A stretch of 64,000 bases of DNA, from the NCBI GenBank assembly GCA_021234155.1, contig JAJEKV010000249.1, forward strand, positions 372,001 through 436,000. Direction: 5' to 3'. Positions 1 through 11,584 of the stretch are shown here, piece after piece (positions within the stretch are counted from its first letter, which is position 1; each line of letters opens with the position of its first letter). The position numbers were made by a program, and so were the translations under genes. The DNA comes from Isoetes taiwanensis (lineage: Eukaryota; Streptophyta; Lycopodiopsida; Isoetales; Isoetaceae). The notes beneath the pieces are model-generated. The model did not search any database, was not told the DNA's origin, and was given only the letters and a program-made list of their open reading frames with translations.

Positions 1-1550
1 TGTCATATCTTTGCCGCAATAGATCTGAGAGCAAAGCGGAGAGCCGTGATAAAGTAATTTCCACAGTAGGGAAGGCTAAGACCAAGTCATTCATAGTCTT
101 GATAGACTCAGGAAGTAGCCATAACTTTGCATCCCCCAGAATGGTTCAAATGTTGAAGTTGAAACCACTAAAGTCAAAGCCAAGGCCCGTTGTCTTAGCA
201 AGTGGTGCAGTAAGGCAGACGGCAGGCAAGAGAATTAACTTCGACATCGACTTGCCAGGGATTAATATCCAGATGGGGGCAGAAGTAATGGGCATTGGCA
301 AGTACGACTTGATTATAGGAATGGAGTACCTTGGACCAGCAGGGGCCATTATCGATTGTGGAAAGCGGAAGATGACCTTCCCAACACCCGGCGGCAAGAT
401 TATTGAGATAACAGGTAAGGAAGTTATTCCCATCATGCAGTGTATGTCTTCTAAACGGCTGTTCAAGTGCATCAAGAGTGAGCAAGTGGCATACATTTTC
501 AAGCTTGAGATTAGTGAGCCGGAATCGGAAGGAAGCAAAGAAGACAAGGTGCTCAGCAAGTTGCCGAAGCAAATAGCTAAGCTGATCACGGAGTTCCATG
601 ATCTCTTTCCAGATGAGATCAAGCAGCTCCCTCCTTATAGGGGAGTCGAGTGCGAGATAGCACTCGAACCGGGAACAAAGCCAACAAGCAAGGCTCCATA
701 TAGAATGACAACGCAGGAGTTGTCGGAGCTAAAGAAGCAGTTGCAGGAGCTGCTTGACCTAGGGTTCATTAGACCTAGTGTTTCGCCATTTGGAGCGCCC
801 ATTCTCTTCGTTAAGAAGAAGGATGGCAGTTTAAGAATGTGCATAGACTATAGGCAGTTGAATAAGCACACCATCAAGAACAAGTATGCGCTTCCCAGAT
901 CGGATGATTTGATGGATCAGCTTCAAGGAGCAAAGGTCTTCTCCAAAATCGACTTAAGGTCAGGCTATCATCAGATCCGGATAAAGGAAGAAGATATTCA
1001 TAAGACCGCTTTTAGAACGCGGTATGGGCACTATGAATTCACGGTAATGCCTTTCGGCTTATCGAATGCCCCCGCGACGTTCATGAGGCTCATGAACGAC
1101 ATCTTCAGGGAGTTTTTAGACACCTTTGTGATCGTATTCTTTGATGACATTTTGGTGTATAGCAGATCCCTCGAGGAGCACGTACAACACTTGAGGAGGG
1201 TGCTAGAGAAGTTGAAGAGGCACCAGTTGTACGCCAAGTTGTCGAAGTGTCACTTCGCAACGGAAAAGGTGGAGTATCTCGGTCATGTGATCTCAGCAGA
1301 AGGCATCTCGACGGATCCTGCAAAGATTGAAGCCGCTATTCAAAGGGTCGGGCACAAGAATGTGCATGAAGTCAGAAGTTTTCTCGGCCTAGCAGGGTAC
1401 TACAGGAAGTTCGTGAAGAACTTTGCTAAGATAGCAGCCCCGTTAACAGACTTGACGAGGGTGGAGAAAGTGAAAGATTGGGCAGAGCATTGGCACAAGA
1501 AAGCCCAAGCAGGGTTTGAACTGTTGAAGGAAGCTTTAACAACCGCCCCA
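1..1550 (+). pseudogene. Element C pol: aspartic protease and reverse transcriptase
   Basis: The longest open stretch runs from 99. It begins with the retroviral-type protease signature DSGSS (about 105-120). The RT follows from about 640: [18 protein letters not shown], then [12 protein letters not shown], then [18 protein letters not shown], and the catalytic box as [10 protein letters not shown] near 1140 (the family's usual Y is F). The RT-RNase H connection ([12 protein letters not shown]) is present near 1385. Frame is broken upstream of 99, where the CHIFAAI segment that precedes the protease is in another phase. The frame is interrupted at 1551 by a 91-bp insertion. RT would copy element RNA to cDNA inside virus-like particles. 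It is the best preserved RT in the window beside that of element B. Confidence 0.9.
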
Positions 1551-1641
1551 ACCATTAGGAAAAATTCGAAATTATAGTTTAATACAGCATTAATTTTATA
1601 CTAATAAATGGGTATACTGGAGTAATTAATAAGGGAGGCTA
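1551..1641 (+). repeat. 91-bp leader-derived insertion inside element C pol
   Basis: A clean AT-rich insertion splits the pol frame between the codons for TTAP and VLTLPDPEKDK. The insert starts ACCATTAGGAAAAATTCGAA and ends GGGAGGCTA. It closely resembles the untranslated leader of element A (reverse complement of about 26178-26267) and, less closely, that of element B (about 32255-32375). The element's own noncoding leader therefore sits in its coding region. No flanking duplication is visible. Template switching during reverse transcription is the simplest explanation. Confidence 0.75.
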
Positions 1642-2090
1642 GTCTTAACCCTGCCGGACCCGGAGAAAGATAAGCTTGTAGCGACGGACGCAAGTAAGAT
1701 AGCTACAGGGGCAGTGCTCATGCAAGAAGAGCGTGTAGTAGCGCATTTACTCCGTGAAGATGAACGACGCCGAAACGCGCTACCCAACGCACGATCAGGA
1801 ATTGCTTGCAGTTGTCAGGGCATTAAGAATTTGGAGGCATTATCTTTTGGGAAGGAAGTTCCAATTGGATACAGACCATCAGAGCCTCCAGTATGTATTC
1901 ACGCAACCACACCTCAACCTGAGGCAGAGAAGGTGGATGGAGTTCCTTGAAGAGTATGACTTTGATATAGTCTACAAGCCAGGGAAGCTCAATGTGGTAG
2001 CGGATGCGCTTTCAAGGCATCCCCGACAACTAGAGTGCATTGCAATGCAATTTCCGGACGCCTCCAAACGACTTTGGTAAGAAGATTGAA
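1642..2090 (+). pseudogene. Element C pol: RNase H domain, frameshifted
   Basis: The sequence resumes with the RNase H start, DKLVATDASKIATGAVLMQEE, then changes frame near 1750 and continues as [19 protein letters not shown] and [20 protein letters not shown] to the usual end, [13 protein letters not shown], near 2020. This is the vertebrate-retrovirus-unlike RNase H of Ty3/gypsy elements, which degrades RNA in RNA-DNA hybrids. At least one frameshift makes this copy non-functional. Confidence 0.85.
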
Positions 2091-3010
2091 GAGTCTTTGC
2101 CAACGGATGTGGATTTCAAGGAAGTATGGGCAAGCCTCTCGAGGGAGGCTAGAATGATAAGGAGCGGGAAGCCTTTAAACATTATAAGAAGGAAGGCAAC
2201 CTGTTATACCATAAGAACAAGTTGTGCGCACCAATCATCGTATAAGGAAATTGATCCTCCATGACACGACAACAGCCCAATAGCTGGCCATGCGGGATTC
2301 ATGAAAACATATTTCAAAAAGCGCAGCAGCTTATTATTGGCCGGAATGAAGAAGCAAGTAGCTCGCTACATCGAGAGAATGTCGGTTATGTCAATGTCAC
2401 AGACAAAGGCGGAGCAGTCCAATTCTCCAGAGCCTTAGAGCCATTAGCGGTGCCAAACGCCAAGTGGGAAGTGATTAGCATGGATTTCATCACGTGGCTC
2501 CCAAGGACCGTGAAGAGGGAAAGATGCCTTGATGGTAGTGGTCGACAAGTTGTCGAAGATGGCACATTTTGTGCCTTGCGGTGACCACGATATACGGCTA
2601 TGGATACAAACAAAGCTCTTCACCAAAGAGATCTTTAGGCTTCATGGCATGCCAAGGAGATTATCTCCATGTGAACTGGGTTCATGAGCGCTTTTTGGCA
2701 GGACCTCTTTGCGACAATCCGCACGGGCTATCCATGAGCACAAGATATCATCCTTAGACGGATGGCCAAACGGAGCGGACCAACAGGATTTTAGAGGACA
2801 TGCTACGAAACTATGTCTCGAATAAGCAAGGTATGTGGGAAGAATTTATTCACTTGGTGGAGTTTGCATACAATAGCACCAAGCAGGAATCATCCCAAAT
2901 GTCGCCGTTTATGATCAATTACGGCTATCAGTGCCTAACTCCAGACACTTGGCACAACCCCGTGTCAAAAGTGGAAGTTTCGCAGCAGATGTTGGCCGAT
3001 ATGCAGCAGC
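2091..3010 (+). pseudogene. Element C integrase core, degenerate
   Basis: Fragments in several frames recall a gypsy integrase: the first catalytic Asp in VISMDFITWLPR (about 2475-2510), a damaged second-Asp segment, then DGQTERTNRILEDMLRN (about 2758-2810) holding the catalytic Glu, and IHLVEFAYNSTKQESSQMSPF (about 2850-2910). Frameshifts and small losses separate the pieces, and the zinc-binding HHCC region (2090-2400) is hard to follow. The enzyme would have inserted cDNA into chromosomes; this copy cannot. Confidence 0.8.
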
Positions 3011-3577
3011 TTGTGGAAGAAGTTCGAGGGTATCCGGCGGGCAAAGAAGAAGTCGCCGAAGAGCATCGCCGACAAGCATCGAACAGTCAGAGAGTTCAAA
3101 GTTGGAGATGATGTTTGGCTCAAGATCAAGGTAAAGCAGGCAAAGCTCAGGATCGGGAATTGCAAGAAGCTTGCTCCAAGGTGGGCTAGACCTTTCAGAA
3201 TAGTCAAGAGAGTAGGCAATCAATCCTACAAACTAGACTTGCCAGCACACCTAAAGATTCATAAGGTCTTCCACGTGAGTTTGTTAAAGAAGCACACTCC
3301 AAATCCAGACGAAGTCTTGGACACTCCAACGTTGTTGGAAATGACGGAGGAACGGCTGGAAATAGTTCCAGAATTGATTCTTGATAAAGCTTTCAAGAAA
3401 ACGAGGAGATCAGAATTCCTCCAGTATTTGGTCAAGTGGAAACATTTGCCAGTGGAAGACGCGACATGGGTACTTAAGAAAGAATTAGTAAAACAGTACC
3501 CACAGTTTATGGAGCAATGGGACGGCAAGGTCATCTCCGAAGAAATCGGCTCAGGCATGTCGATTTGTGTAGATTAA
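3011..3577 (+). CDS. Element C integrase C-terminus with chromodomain
   Basis: An open frame of 188 codons contains the integrase C-terminal part (FKVGDDVWLKIKVKQAKL, RWARPFRIVKRVGNQSYKL, HKVFHVSLLKKH) followed by a chromodomain (about residues 115-175 of this stretch): PELILDKAF, then FLQYLVKWKHLPVEDATWV. Two Trp residues of the chromodomain core are present; the first aromatic of the HP1-type cage is not obvious. In chromoviruses this domain directs integration to chromatin carrying modified histones. It is a fragment of pol, not a separate gene: the true reading frame enters from the integrase core upstream. Confidence 0.88.
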   Translation: MWKKFEGIRRAKKKSPKSIADKHRTVREFKVGDDVWLKIKVKQAKLRIGNCKKLAPRWARPFRIVKRVGNQSYKLDLPAHLKIHKVFHVSLLKKHTPNPDEVLDTPTLLEMTEERLEIVPELILDKAFKKTRRSEFLQYLVKWKHLPVEDATWVLKKELVKQYPQFMEQWDGKVISEEIGSGMSICVD

Positions 3578-4450
3578 TTCTATGTTTAGTTAAGATTAAT
3601 CTACGCATGCAACCTATGCTTGGTATGGGTCGCATGCGTTGTTACCGATGATGGGACCACTACGGTGTTCTCTAGGGCGTGGTGTAATGTCAATGTAGAC
3701 ATGACCACGTTTCCGCTTGGACGAGTGGAAGATAGATTAGAAAGTCTACTTCTGTCCAACGGAAGTAGACAACCTCGAGAGAAAGGAGGTCATGAAGGAA
3801 TGCACTGATAGGAAAAGCACCTCTAGCCCCATATATGCTTTGATAGGAGGAATCAGGCCTTCACGCCCCATATACGGGAAGGACCTATCCTCCACGCTGG
3901 GCAACTAGGGTGTAGGCATGAGCGGCATATAGGCATATAGGCGCTGTCTCCACGGCCATAATGGAAGATTCACCCTCTTCCTACGCCGGGAGATTAGCCA
4001 TGCATCCATGTAGATAGGTGGGGTGGTCACCATATAACCAAAAATTTTATTAATAATTAAATGGTACTAACGTAGTGTCGACCTGCAGGCCAATAGAGCG
4101 CTCCGGAGGGCAAGGAGGTCGAGCTACGAAGACTTGCAACACAAATTTTGTTGGAATGTGTTGCAAGGAATGAAGAGTACCTCGGACGTTAATTTTAATT
4201 TTGATAAACTTAATTGTCATGTTAAGTGAATTTTTTGAGTAACCTGTTTTAAGGATGTTATGAATTGATAAGTTATTTCATAATATAATGGCGCGATAAT
4301 GTCCTAAAAATATTATCTTAAGGTAATCTTAATAAATGTGTAAGTATTATAGTAGTTTATCGTATGTATCAGGTTGATTGCAGGTTAGGATGATCCCAAG
4401 GTGGGGAGACCCACGATGCTGCGGACAGCATCATTTCAAGGTGGGGAGAA
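3578..4450 (+). other. Element C 3' noncoding region and polypurine tract
   Basis: No coding sequence. It contains one copy of the motif GATGATGGGA (3647-3656) followed by TTCTCTAGG; A and B hold this as four tandem units. Just before the LTR two near-identical purine runs (AAGGTGGGGAGA, near 4400 and 4440) lie about 40 bp apart; the one touching the LTR is the expected polypurine tract that primes plus-strand DNA. Element D has the same duplicated arrangement. Confidence 0.65.
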
Positions 4451-6101
4451 TGTGACGTTCCAGGACAGTATACGGTCCCAGGACGTATACTGTACTGCCT
4501 CGTCACGCGTACACGCCACTCCGACCGACGTGTACGCCAACGTGTAGCTAGGCTAGTAGCCCTAGGGGGCAACGCGCAAGGAGTGTGCATTTATTAATGT
4601 GCACATTAAACAATGTGCACATTCACTTAGGTGCACATTTTCCCATATGGCCATTTCATGCCAAGTGGGCCACACCCATAGGTGCAATTAATGTGCACAT
4701 TTTCCAATGTACACATTAATGTGGGCACACATTTCCATGTGGGCACATTTTGCCACCTAGCCATTAAAGGCAAGTGGGCCCATTCCCAATTATCCCACAT
4801 GCCTAAAGGGGATAATTGGAAACCCTAGCCAACCCCTTGTCTATTAAAGGAGAGAAACCCTAACTTGCCCAATTTTCGTTTCTAGGGTTTTAGAACTCTG
4901 TTTTGGCTGCCTCAACAGCCAAAACCGCATCCCAGACTCTGCTTGAGAGAATTGCATCATTAGTTTCCCTTGATTCGAGCGTTTCAGCAGGCAGGAGGAG
5001 CCACTCAAGGATCAGGTATTTGGCCAGTTAGATAGTCTAAACCCTATTTCAGTCATAGAATCAGTAGGTTTAGCCTATTAAATTGCCCATAACAGCCTTC
5101 TAGATCTCTAGATACCAGCCTCTAACTAAAGAACCTAACTCTATGATGTAGATTAGATATAGTTCTTTAGTTCTTCTGTGAAGTATGTGGATGATGTTTC
5201 TCTAGGAACTCCTTGTATTGGGAAGGGGGATAGAGACCTAGAGCTTGGTAGTAGATGCTCCTAGAGTAGCCTCTCTAGCACACTATAGATTCGCCCAGTG
5301 TACAAGAGCCACACCGGGTTGTGGGTGAAGGGGCCGACCGGGCCGAGAAGGAGGTTCATGTCCTCGACTCTAATCCATCCCTCTGGTGTGTAAAGCCTAC
5401 CAGGGATCATTGTGACTAGGTCTGATGGCTTGCCACTGCGTGTGGGTAAGGCATGGGCTCGACACCCGTGAAGTGGTGTACACTTTCCAGTGGGTTCAAC
5501 GAATACGGGCAAAGGGCCCTCTAGTTACCTTGAGTCCAAGATGTAGATCTCGGAGGGAGTGATCCCTTTCGCCCCCATCGGAACCGGGAGGATGAAACCC
5601 GTGAATAGCCCTTTTGGCTATGCATCCGTGGCGGGCTACGGTCCCGTCCCAACACTTTTCAGCCTACTCGCAAAGTGTGCAATGTGAGGGGCGGATGGAG
5701 TGGACAACCCTATGCCATGTTCTTATGCCGCCCAAATCCATTGCCATGAATTTCGCCTGTAATGATCTTTCGGGAGACCCAAGCCGCCGGGCCATTCCCT
5801 TGAGTCTGAGCCTTGGGTAGAACTCCCCATATGTATTGTGCTCACCTTGTTTATGCAGATGTGATGGGCCACCCTCGAGGTGGCTATGTGCTTATGTTAT
5901 ATACTGACATGTATGTTTACGCTTCCGCAGCTAGGTAGACCCTGAGGGAGACGGGGTAAATGACCCCTTCACTCTTCCCACTGGAACCCGTCACGGTTGC
6001 AGCGTTATGTGGAGGGCCCTGTATCGGCATGGAGCTGGTATGGGGGATGAACTCCTGTTTGTATACGGTGAGTGCACCGTATACGAGTAGGGGACGTCAC
6101 A
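4451..6101 (+). repeat. Element C 3' LTR
   Basis: A 1651-bp LTR starting TGTGACGTTCC and ending GACGTCACA. Near its start is a perfect 10-bp inverted repeat (ACAGTATACG / CGTATACTGT, about 4470-4500); near its end another (GTATACGGTG / CACCGTATAC, about 6061-6084). TCTATTAAAGG (about 4840) is a plausible TATA box, followed within 20 bp by the telo-box-like AAACCCTAA. It is about the same length as, and clearly related to, the LTRs of element D (43895-45416, 54990-56500). Confidence 0.92.
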
Positions 6102-6742
6102 GGTGTGAGAAAAGTGGGGTACGAAAGCTTGTCATCCCTAAAAAACTTTTTACCTGTTTGATAGTTTTGGGTGGTGTGAGTTTCTTTAAAGCATCCACTT
6201 TGCTCTCAGCAACTTGTATCCCTTGTGTTGAGACTTCGTGCCCCAGCAGGTCTCCTTTTGAGCACATAAACAGACACTTCTTTGGGTTCAGACTCACTCC
6301 TCCTTTTCTGCATAAAGAAAAAACTTTAGTGAGACAAGCAAGATGATCATTTGGTAAGGTTCCTAGGCATAGATCATCCAGAAATACTCTGAATTGATCT
6401 GTGGGCATATCCTTGAATATGGTATCCATTGCTCTTTGGAATGTAGCTGAGGCATTCATCAAATCAAATGGCACTCTTCATTGCATAGGTTCCCCAAGGT
6501 GTGATGAAAGCTGTTTTTGCTTGATCTTCTTCTCTTATGCTGATTTGGTTGAAGCCTGAGAATTCATCCAAGAATGAGTAGATTTCCTTCCCTGCAACTG
6601 CATGTAAAACTTGCTCCAAGAAGGGCAGAGGATAACAATCCTTGATAGTGGCTTTATTTAGATCCCTATAGTCAATACAAATTCTTATGGTTTTATTTTT
6701 CTTTTCCACATGAACAATACAGGTGGTGCACAGTTTCACCAT
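6102..6742 (-). pseudogene. Gypsy RT fragment of another lineage
   Basis: On the minus strand two overlapping frames give an RT: TIRICIDYRDLNKATIKD, FSGFNQISIREEDQAKTAF, ITPWGTYAM, then after a frameshift MPFDLMNASATFQRAMDTIF, the catalytic box FLDD, GHEVSTQGIQV and KSFLGMTSF. These motifs differ clearly from elements A-C, and the TPWGT segment suggests a Tat/Athila-type rather than chromovirus RT (inference). The fragment is cut at 6101 by element C, so the rest of its pol is presumably left of C, outside the window. Confidence 0.82.
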
Positions 6743-6805
6743 TTAATCTGAAAAGGCTGCAATTCAAAAACCAAATCTTGTGGTTCAGTTGTCTTACCAA
6801 ATCTT

Positions 6806-7207
6806 TCAATCCTCCCAAGTGTTAACACCTGTGCTGATAGTATACTCCAACCATGCTCTCACTTCTTCATTCTTGAAACACTTCTTGAATTCTGAAAACT
6901 TCCTACCCTTTTTATGACCATATTCTTGATAGTATTCCTCATAGCTTTTCAAAAAATTATTAGCATTGATGCTTGGATCAAAAGTAGGAGGAGGAGTTGG
7001 CATATTGAGTTCAAAATATTGTATACCTGCATTACCTTGATTGGTGACATTTGTGGCAGGCACACCTGTATTTTCTGTTGCTTCAGTGTGAATTTGGTCA
7101 GACACCTCATTGCTTTTCCTAGGAGCAATGAGTTCCCAAAGATCCAGGTGGGATCTCGGTAGGACCTCCAAAATGTTGGAGGTATTCCTGGAAACCTTCA
7201 ACCTCAA
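6806..7207 (-). pseudogene. Possible gag remnant upstream of the RT fragment
   Basis: A 133-codon minus-strand frame with NMPTPPPTFDPSINANNFL, KSYEEYYQEYGHKKGRKFSE, FKNEEVRAWLEYTISTGVNTW. The pattern of a proline-rich start and a W-containing helical end ahead of an RT recalls plant gypsy gag proteins, but I cannot assign it firmly. Only about 60 bp separate it from the RT fragment, so protease and the RT N-terminus are missing: either a deletion derivative or two independent fragments. Confidence 0.4.
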
Positions 7208-7215
7208 GGGTGTAC

Positions 7216-7763
7216 ATTAGGGTTCTTTTGAGATTAAAAAAGGGCCTTCAAAACATGCCAACTAAGCCAAATGAAGATAAATAAACTACCAATCAGAAAT
7301 CAGAGCCTGACGGGTCCAGTCAGCAAACTGTTATAACTAACTCACTGGATCACATTTTCTAGCATAACTATTGATAGAAAAGTTCAAATGAGCTCTCGTT
7401 TAGTGCAATGGATAGATCTCATTGAGATCTTTCCAATCTTAGGTGTTTTGCACATATTTTAACCACTTATGATTGTCAAAACTCCAAAAAATATGGTTTT
7501 TACCATTTTTTACTATCCTCACCGGGCTAAAAAATATGCAAACTACTTAAGGTTGGAAAGATCTCGATAAGATCTATCTATTGCACCAATCAAGAGCTCA
7601 TTTAGACTTTTCTATCAACATTTATGCTAGAAAATGTGATCCAGTGAGTTAGTTATAACTGTTTTGCTGACTGGATTACCAGTTTTGTTTTCTGATTGGT
7701 AGTTCATATAGCTTAGTCAGCAGTTCTTAGAAGGCCCTTTTATGATCTCAAAAAATCCCTAAT
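7216..7763. repeat. Foldback element: 548-bp imperfect inverted repeat
   Basis: The left arm (about 7216-7450) and right arm (about 7540-7763) are inverted copies, for example AACTCACTGGATCACATTTT in the left arm and its complement in the right, around a spacer of roughly 90 bp. The ends are ATTAGGGTTCTTTTGAGAT and, inverted, ATTAGGGATTTTTTGAGAT. No coding potential. This structure fits a MITE or foldback transposon, and a transcript would form a long hairpin suitable for Dicer processing. I could not identify a convincing target duplication. Confidence 0.75.
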
Positions 7764-10700
7764 GGAACCTCCAGGTTGCTATAGGCAACCACTCTGTGAG
7801 AGACAACTGCAAAAAAACTGCTCAAACAACCACAACAAATTAATTTCCCTGAACAACAAAAAAGACTGTCACAGCAAAACACCTCCCATGTGTGGTTCCT
7901 TGATCTTTTTGCTATTAGATCAATCTTGTTGGAGACTAGACAAAGCACTTGAGCTGCCTACAAAAGTCTGTTTGAAAATTTCTAGGGCAACTATGCGCAA
8001 TTGATTAAACTGAATGGGTCAATTTTTGGTCAATGGCCCAACCCGAGAGCTCTTTTTTGCAAATATGTGAATAGAATATCTTTTCGAGTTTTGTCAATTG
8101 GAATGGTTTCTGATGACTCTGCAGAATAGGTGCATGAAGTCCCTTTTTGAAATCTGATCCCCTCTTTTTCTTTATGAAGATTTTGGATAAAAAAAAGGTG
8201 GCAACTTTAGCTCTATGATGAATAAATGGAAAACTTTCGTGGGAAACACAGTACTTGATTGATTTTTTTGCTAACATTTGGTTTGTGAAGCATACATCTA
8301 CACCTAGACTTGCTAATTGAATTAAGAATGTTAATTTGCTTTAACAGTATGCTTTCAGGTAATTAAATGAGAGTAATGCTTACCAAGTTCGGATTTTCTT
8401 TCATTGAATCATCACACAGAACAGGAACATTAATTCCCAAGCTCGAAGTCTTGGGCACAGGATAGGAAATAATCAAATGAAGGTACACATTCAAGTAATT
8501 TGCATCAAGTAAACAGGTAATTCATGCAAGGCAGGTCATTCTTAGCTCATGCTTCACAAATCCGCTCCAGATGTAGTCACAAAAATCGAATATTTCGCAT
8601 AGAAGCCGGCCCTTGTTTCAAAAACGTTTCCCCTTTTTATTTTCTCATTTCCGGCACATTCTTGGCATCTGGGTTTGTTTGGTTTTGGCTTTATGCATGT
8701 TATGACGTTTCTTGTGGCACAAGGATACAAAAGGGATGTTTAGGCTCATGATTGTCAGGCCAGATCCACCGGAGAGGTCGGATCTTGGCCTGACCTTTTT
8801 AGGTCAGAGAATTTTCACCGAGGAACAATATCCCACAGGCCTCTTTCGCAAAATAATACCAGGGTAACGTGGCTCACGGGGATTGGGTGAAATGATACTT
8901 AGGCAAAGGGGTGCATAGGAAAATAATATGCTAGCATCTTCCAATCATAGGGCACGCTTCCCTAGGAACCAAACTATAGGGTCAAGTCATGGTCTATTTA
9001 GGAATCTTTTTGTGCTACATGGAATCTTTTGATGCCCCACCCTATGGAGGAATTTCTTCGGAAAAAAGGATTTGTTCATACATATTTTTTCTTTTGGAAT
9101 GGTATGATCTTGGAGTTTGGACATGTGGTAAGCATAGGATATGTGTAGGCAATCCAAGGGTGACGTGGCATGGGGTGACTTGGCATGTGGTGACTTGGCA
9201 AAAACTTTTCCCCTAGTCAAAAACTTTGTGAGATGAAAAAGGAATATGGTGTGTGATGAGGTGGCCAACTTTGGTGAGGTGGATGATGACATGGCATATT
9301 TTGTAAAGCAAGTCCATCAAATGCAAATTTGGTCAATTGTTTGGACCATGTTTGAGCTTTTTTTTGTACAAGCAACTTGATATTGAAAATGTGGGTTCTT
9401 TCTCTCTCCTTTTGACTTAGAGAGAGAATGTGTCATCTTGACCATTGGTAGGTCAATTCTTGTATGGATTTTCGTGTCTCAAGTGAATGGAGGGCATTTC
9501 ATGGGTGTGTGAGAACTTTTTGACTAGGAAAAGAGTTTGAACCATATTGGGGTGTGCATAGGGGTAGAGGCAAGTGAGATGAGGCAAATGGAGGCAAAGG
9601 GTGCTCAAAGTATCAATCATGCCCAAGAATTTGAACTCGAGTGAACATCTTACTTCTCAAAGGGGTCTTCCCATCTTGGTATTGCCATGAAGCTTCCTTA
9701 AGTTGACCTTGCTCTCCTTCTTGTGTGACCTTGACTTTTTCACCTTGAATCCTTTATTGTGATGCTTCAAATGAAAGTCCTTGCTTGGTTCTTCAGCTCG
9801 AGCTCTTGAGTTGACTTAGTCCATGCACATGTCTCAACAAGTTATTAGCCATTAACGTGAAATGCCATTTGCTCTTCTATGCTGCCAAATCATGGCAGCA
9901 ATGACGTAGTCCCTGTTTAAAAAATTTATAATCCTTCCTTACCATTGCAATATCAAAGAGTAGGTTGCGTGGATCCATGAAATTGATGGCTTATTGAATA
10001 GAGAATCCTTTTCCTTTTGGGCAACTACTGAGAGATGAAGGGAATGAATCCATTCTTCCAAGTACTAGGAAGTATGCACGTGCGTTTGATGAAGCTCACA
10101 ATCATGAACGGTATATAAGATGGGAGGGCTAAGGGCTTCAATGGTAGCAAAGCAACACATTGGAGCATAGGTTTTAATGAAGTCAAGATCTTGGAAAGGA
10201 AGTTAAGCTTTATATATTGCCGTTTTCCATCCCAACTAGAAGGAGGTGTGGATTTTAGAGAATAGTAACTTGAAAGCATTCTAGTCCACAATAAGTGATT
10301 TAGAGAAGAGATTGGAATGGGAGGACCACATGTTTTCGTAACTTACTAGTTGAAGGACTTTAGCTCAGCTAGAAATTAAGGGCTTAAGGCTATCTCTAGA
10401 TTTGTTTAGAGCACAATGGAGATGGAATCCATGCAAGTGTAAAGGGGAGTGTCGTGGCTTGTGGACCACCCCTTAAGGGGTAGGCATGTCTATTTACATC
10501 CGAAGAAGGTGGTGAGAGTAGGTGCTCTTAGTACAAGGACTTGGAAATAGGCTCTTATTCTTCTAGTGATAGTGAGATAGAGCCAAGCTTATGTTGAGTT
10601 AATACAAGGGATGCAGCTTCCATTCATCTACCTTAGTTTGCTTGCACTCGGAGAGGAGCTTGAAGGGGCATCATGTTTGGGAAGCACGAAGTAATTTCTT

Positions 10701-11390
10701 AAGGCAGATTGTCATGGGTTACCTTGTTTTATTTTCACACAAGTTAATTTTGCTGGAATATTTCCTATTTGGTGTAAAAGGCACTATGTGTTATGCTGAA
10801 ATTATTCCTATTAAGTCTATTGTGGAGTCGTAACAATTGTATTTATATTTACTATAACTAGAAACATAAATATCCTATTAATAAAAATATATACAAGTTA
10901 TTTAGCATGTCCTACGGTGCATGTTCCTACGACACAAGTTCCAATTTTAGCATGTATCTATGGTGCATATTCTTATCGGCGCTTATTTCATAGATTGTCC
11001 TACATTCCTAAAGATCTTTTGAAATTCCTACAAATTCCCTAAGATTTACTTGAGATTCCCCTAGATAAAATTTATCTCAGGATTGCTCTAGCTTCCTTAG
11101 GATTCTAAATTGCCCTAATTTCTCAAAGGCTTCCTCAATTCTCAAAGATTATATGAGGTTTCCTTGGATTCCCTTAGATTTTATGTGTTTATCCAAGATT
11201 TTTTGAAGATTCCCTTAGAATCATGGACAAAGGGGACGAGTTTTGACCCTTAGTGTCATATAGAATTATTTTGTTGTTATTGACATTGTTTGAGTGGATT
11301 GTGAAATATTTGTTGAGGGTTATGAATTGTCTAGACATCTAGTTTCAAGTGAGTCATGGAATATTTGTTGAGGGGTATGAATGTCTAAAC
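7764..11390. other. Intergenic sequence, no recognisable gene
   Basis: Short frames only, none recognised. Small structures: a near-perfect hairpin at about 8755-8797 (GTCAGGCCAGATCC with its complement), a patch of GTGACTTGGCA-like direct repeats at about 9160-9200, and a degenerate run of AGATTCCCTTAG-like units at about 10990-11225. Confidence 0.6.
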
Positions 11391-11584
11391 AACCTACTAC
11401 AAAAGGGGTGGTTAGCGACGTCGTTAGTGATGTGAAATCGACGTATCAGAGACATTGGTTATCGCATATAAATGTCTTGAAGACGTTGCACACACGTTGC
11501 AAATGACGTCGCCTAGGATTCGTTGCCACGTGACGTCGCGTCGCTGGTGAAACGTCATTTTGTGACATCCACGACGTCGCTGTA

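Larger units (their letters stand above)
1..6101 (+). mobile_element. Element C: Ty3/gypsy chromovirus, 3' part (5' end outside window)
   Basis: The window opens just upstream of the protease of a gypsy element, continues through RT, RNase H, integrase and chromodomain, and ends in a complete 3' LTR (4451-6101). The order protease-RT-RNase H-integrase-chromodomain defines a chromovirus. The LTR begins TGTGACG and ends CGTCACA, like those of elements A, B and D; the LTR body matches D, so C and D form one family. The right edge abuts a different gypsy fragment on the opposite strand, so C inserted into older repeat DNA. The expected 5-bp duplication at the right edge would be GGTGT (6102-6106); its partner is outside the window. 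Any H3-like gene of this copy would also lie outside. Confidence 0.93.
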
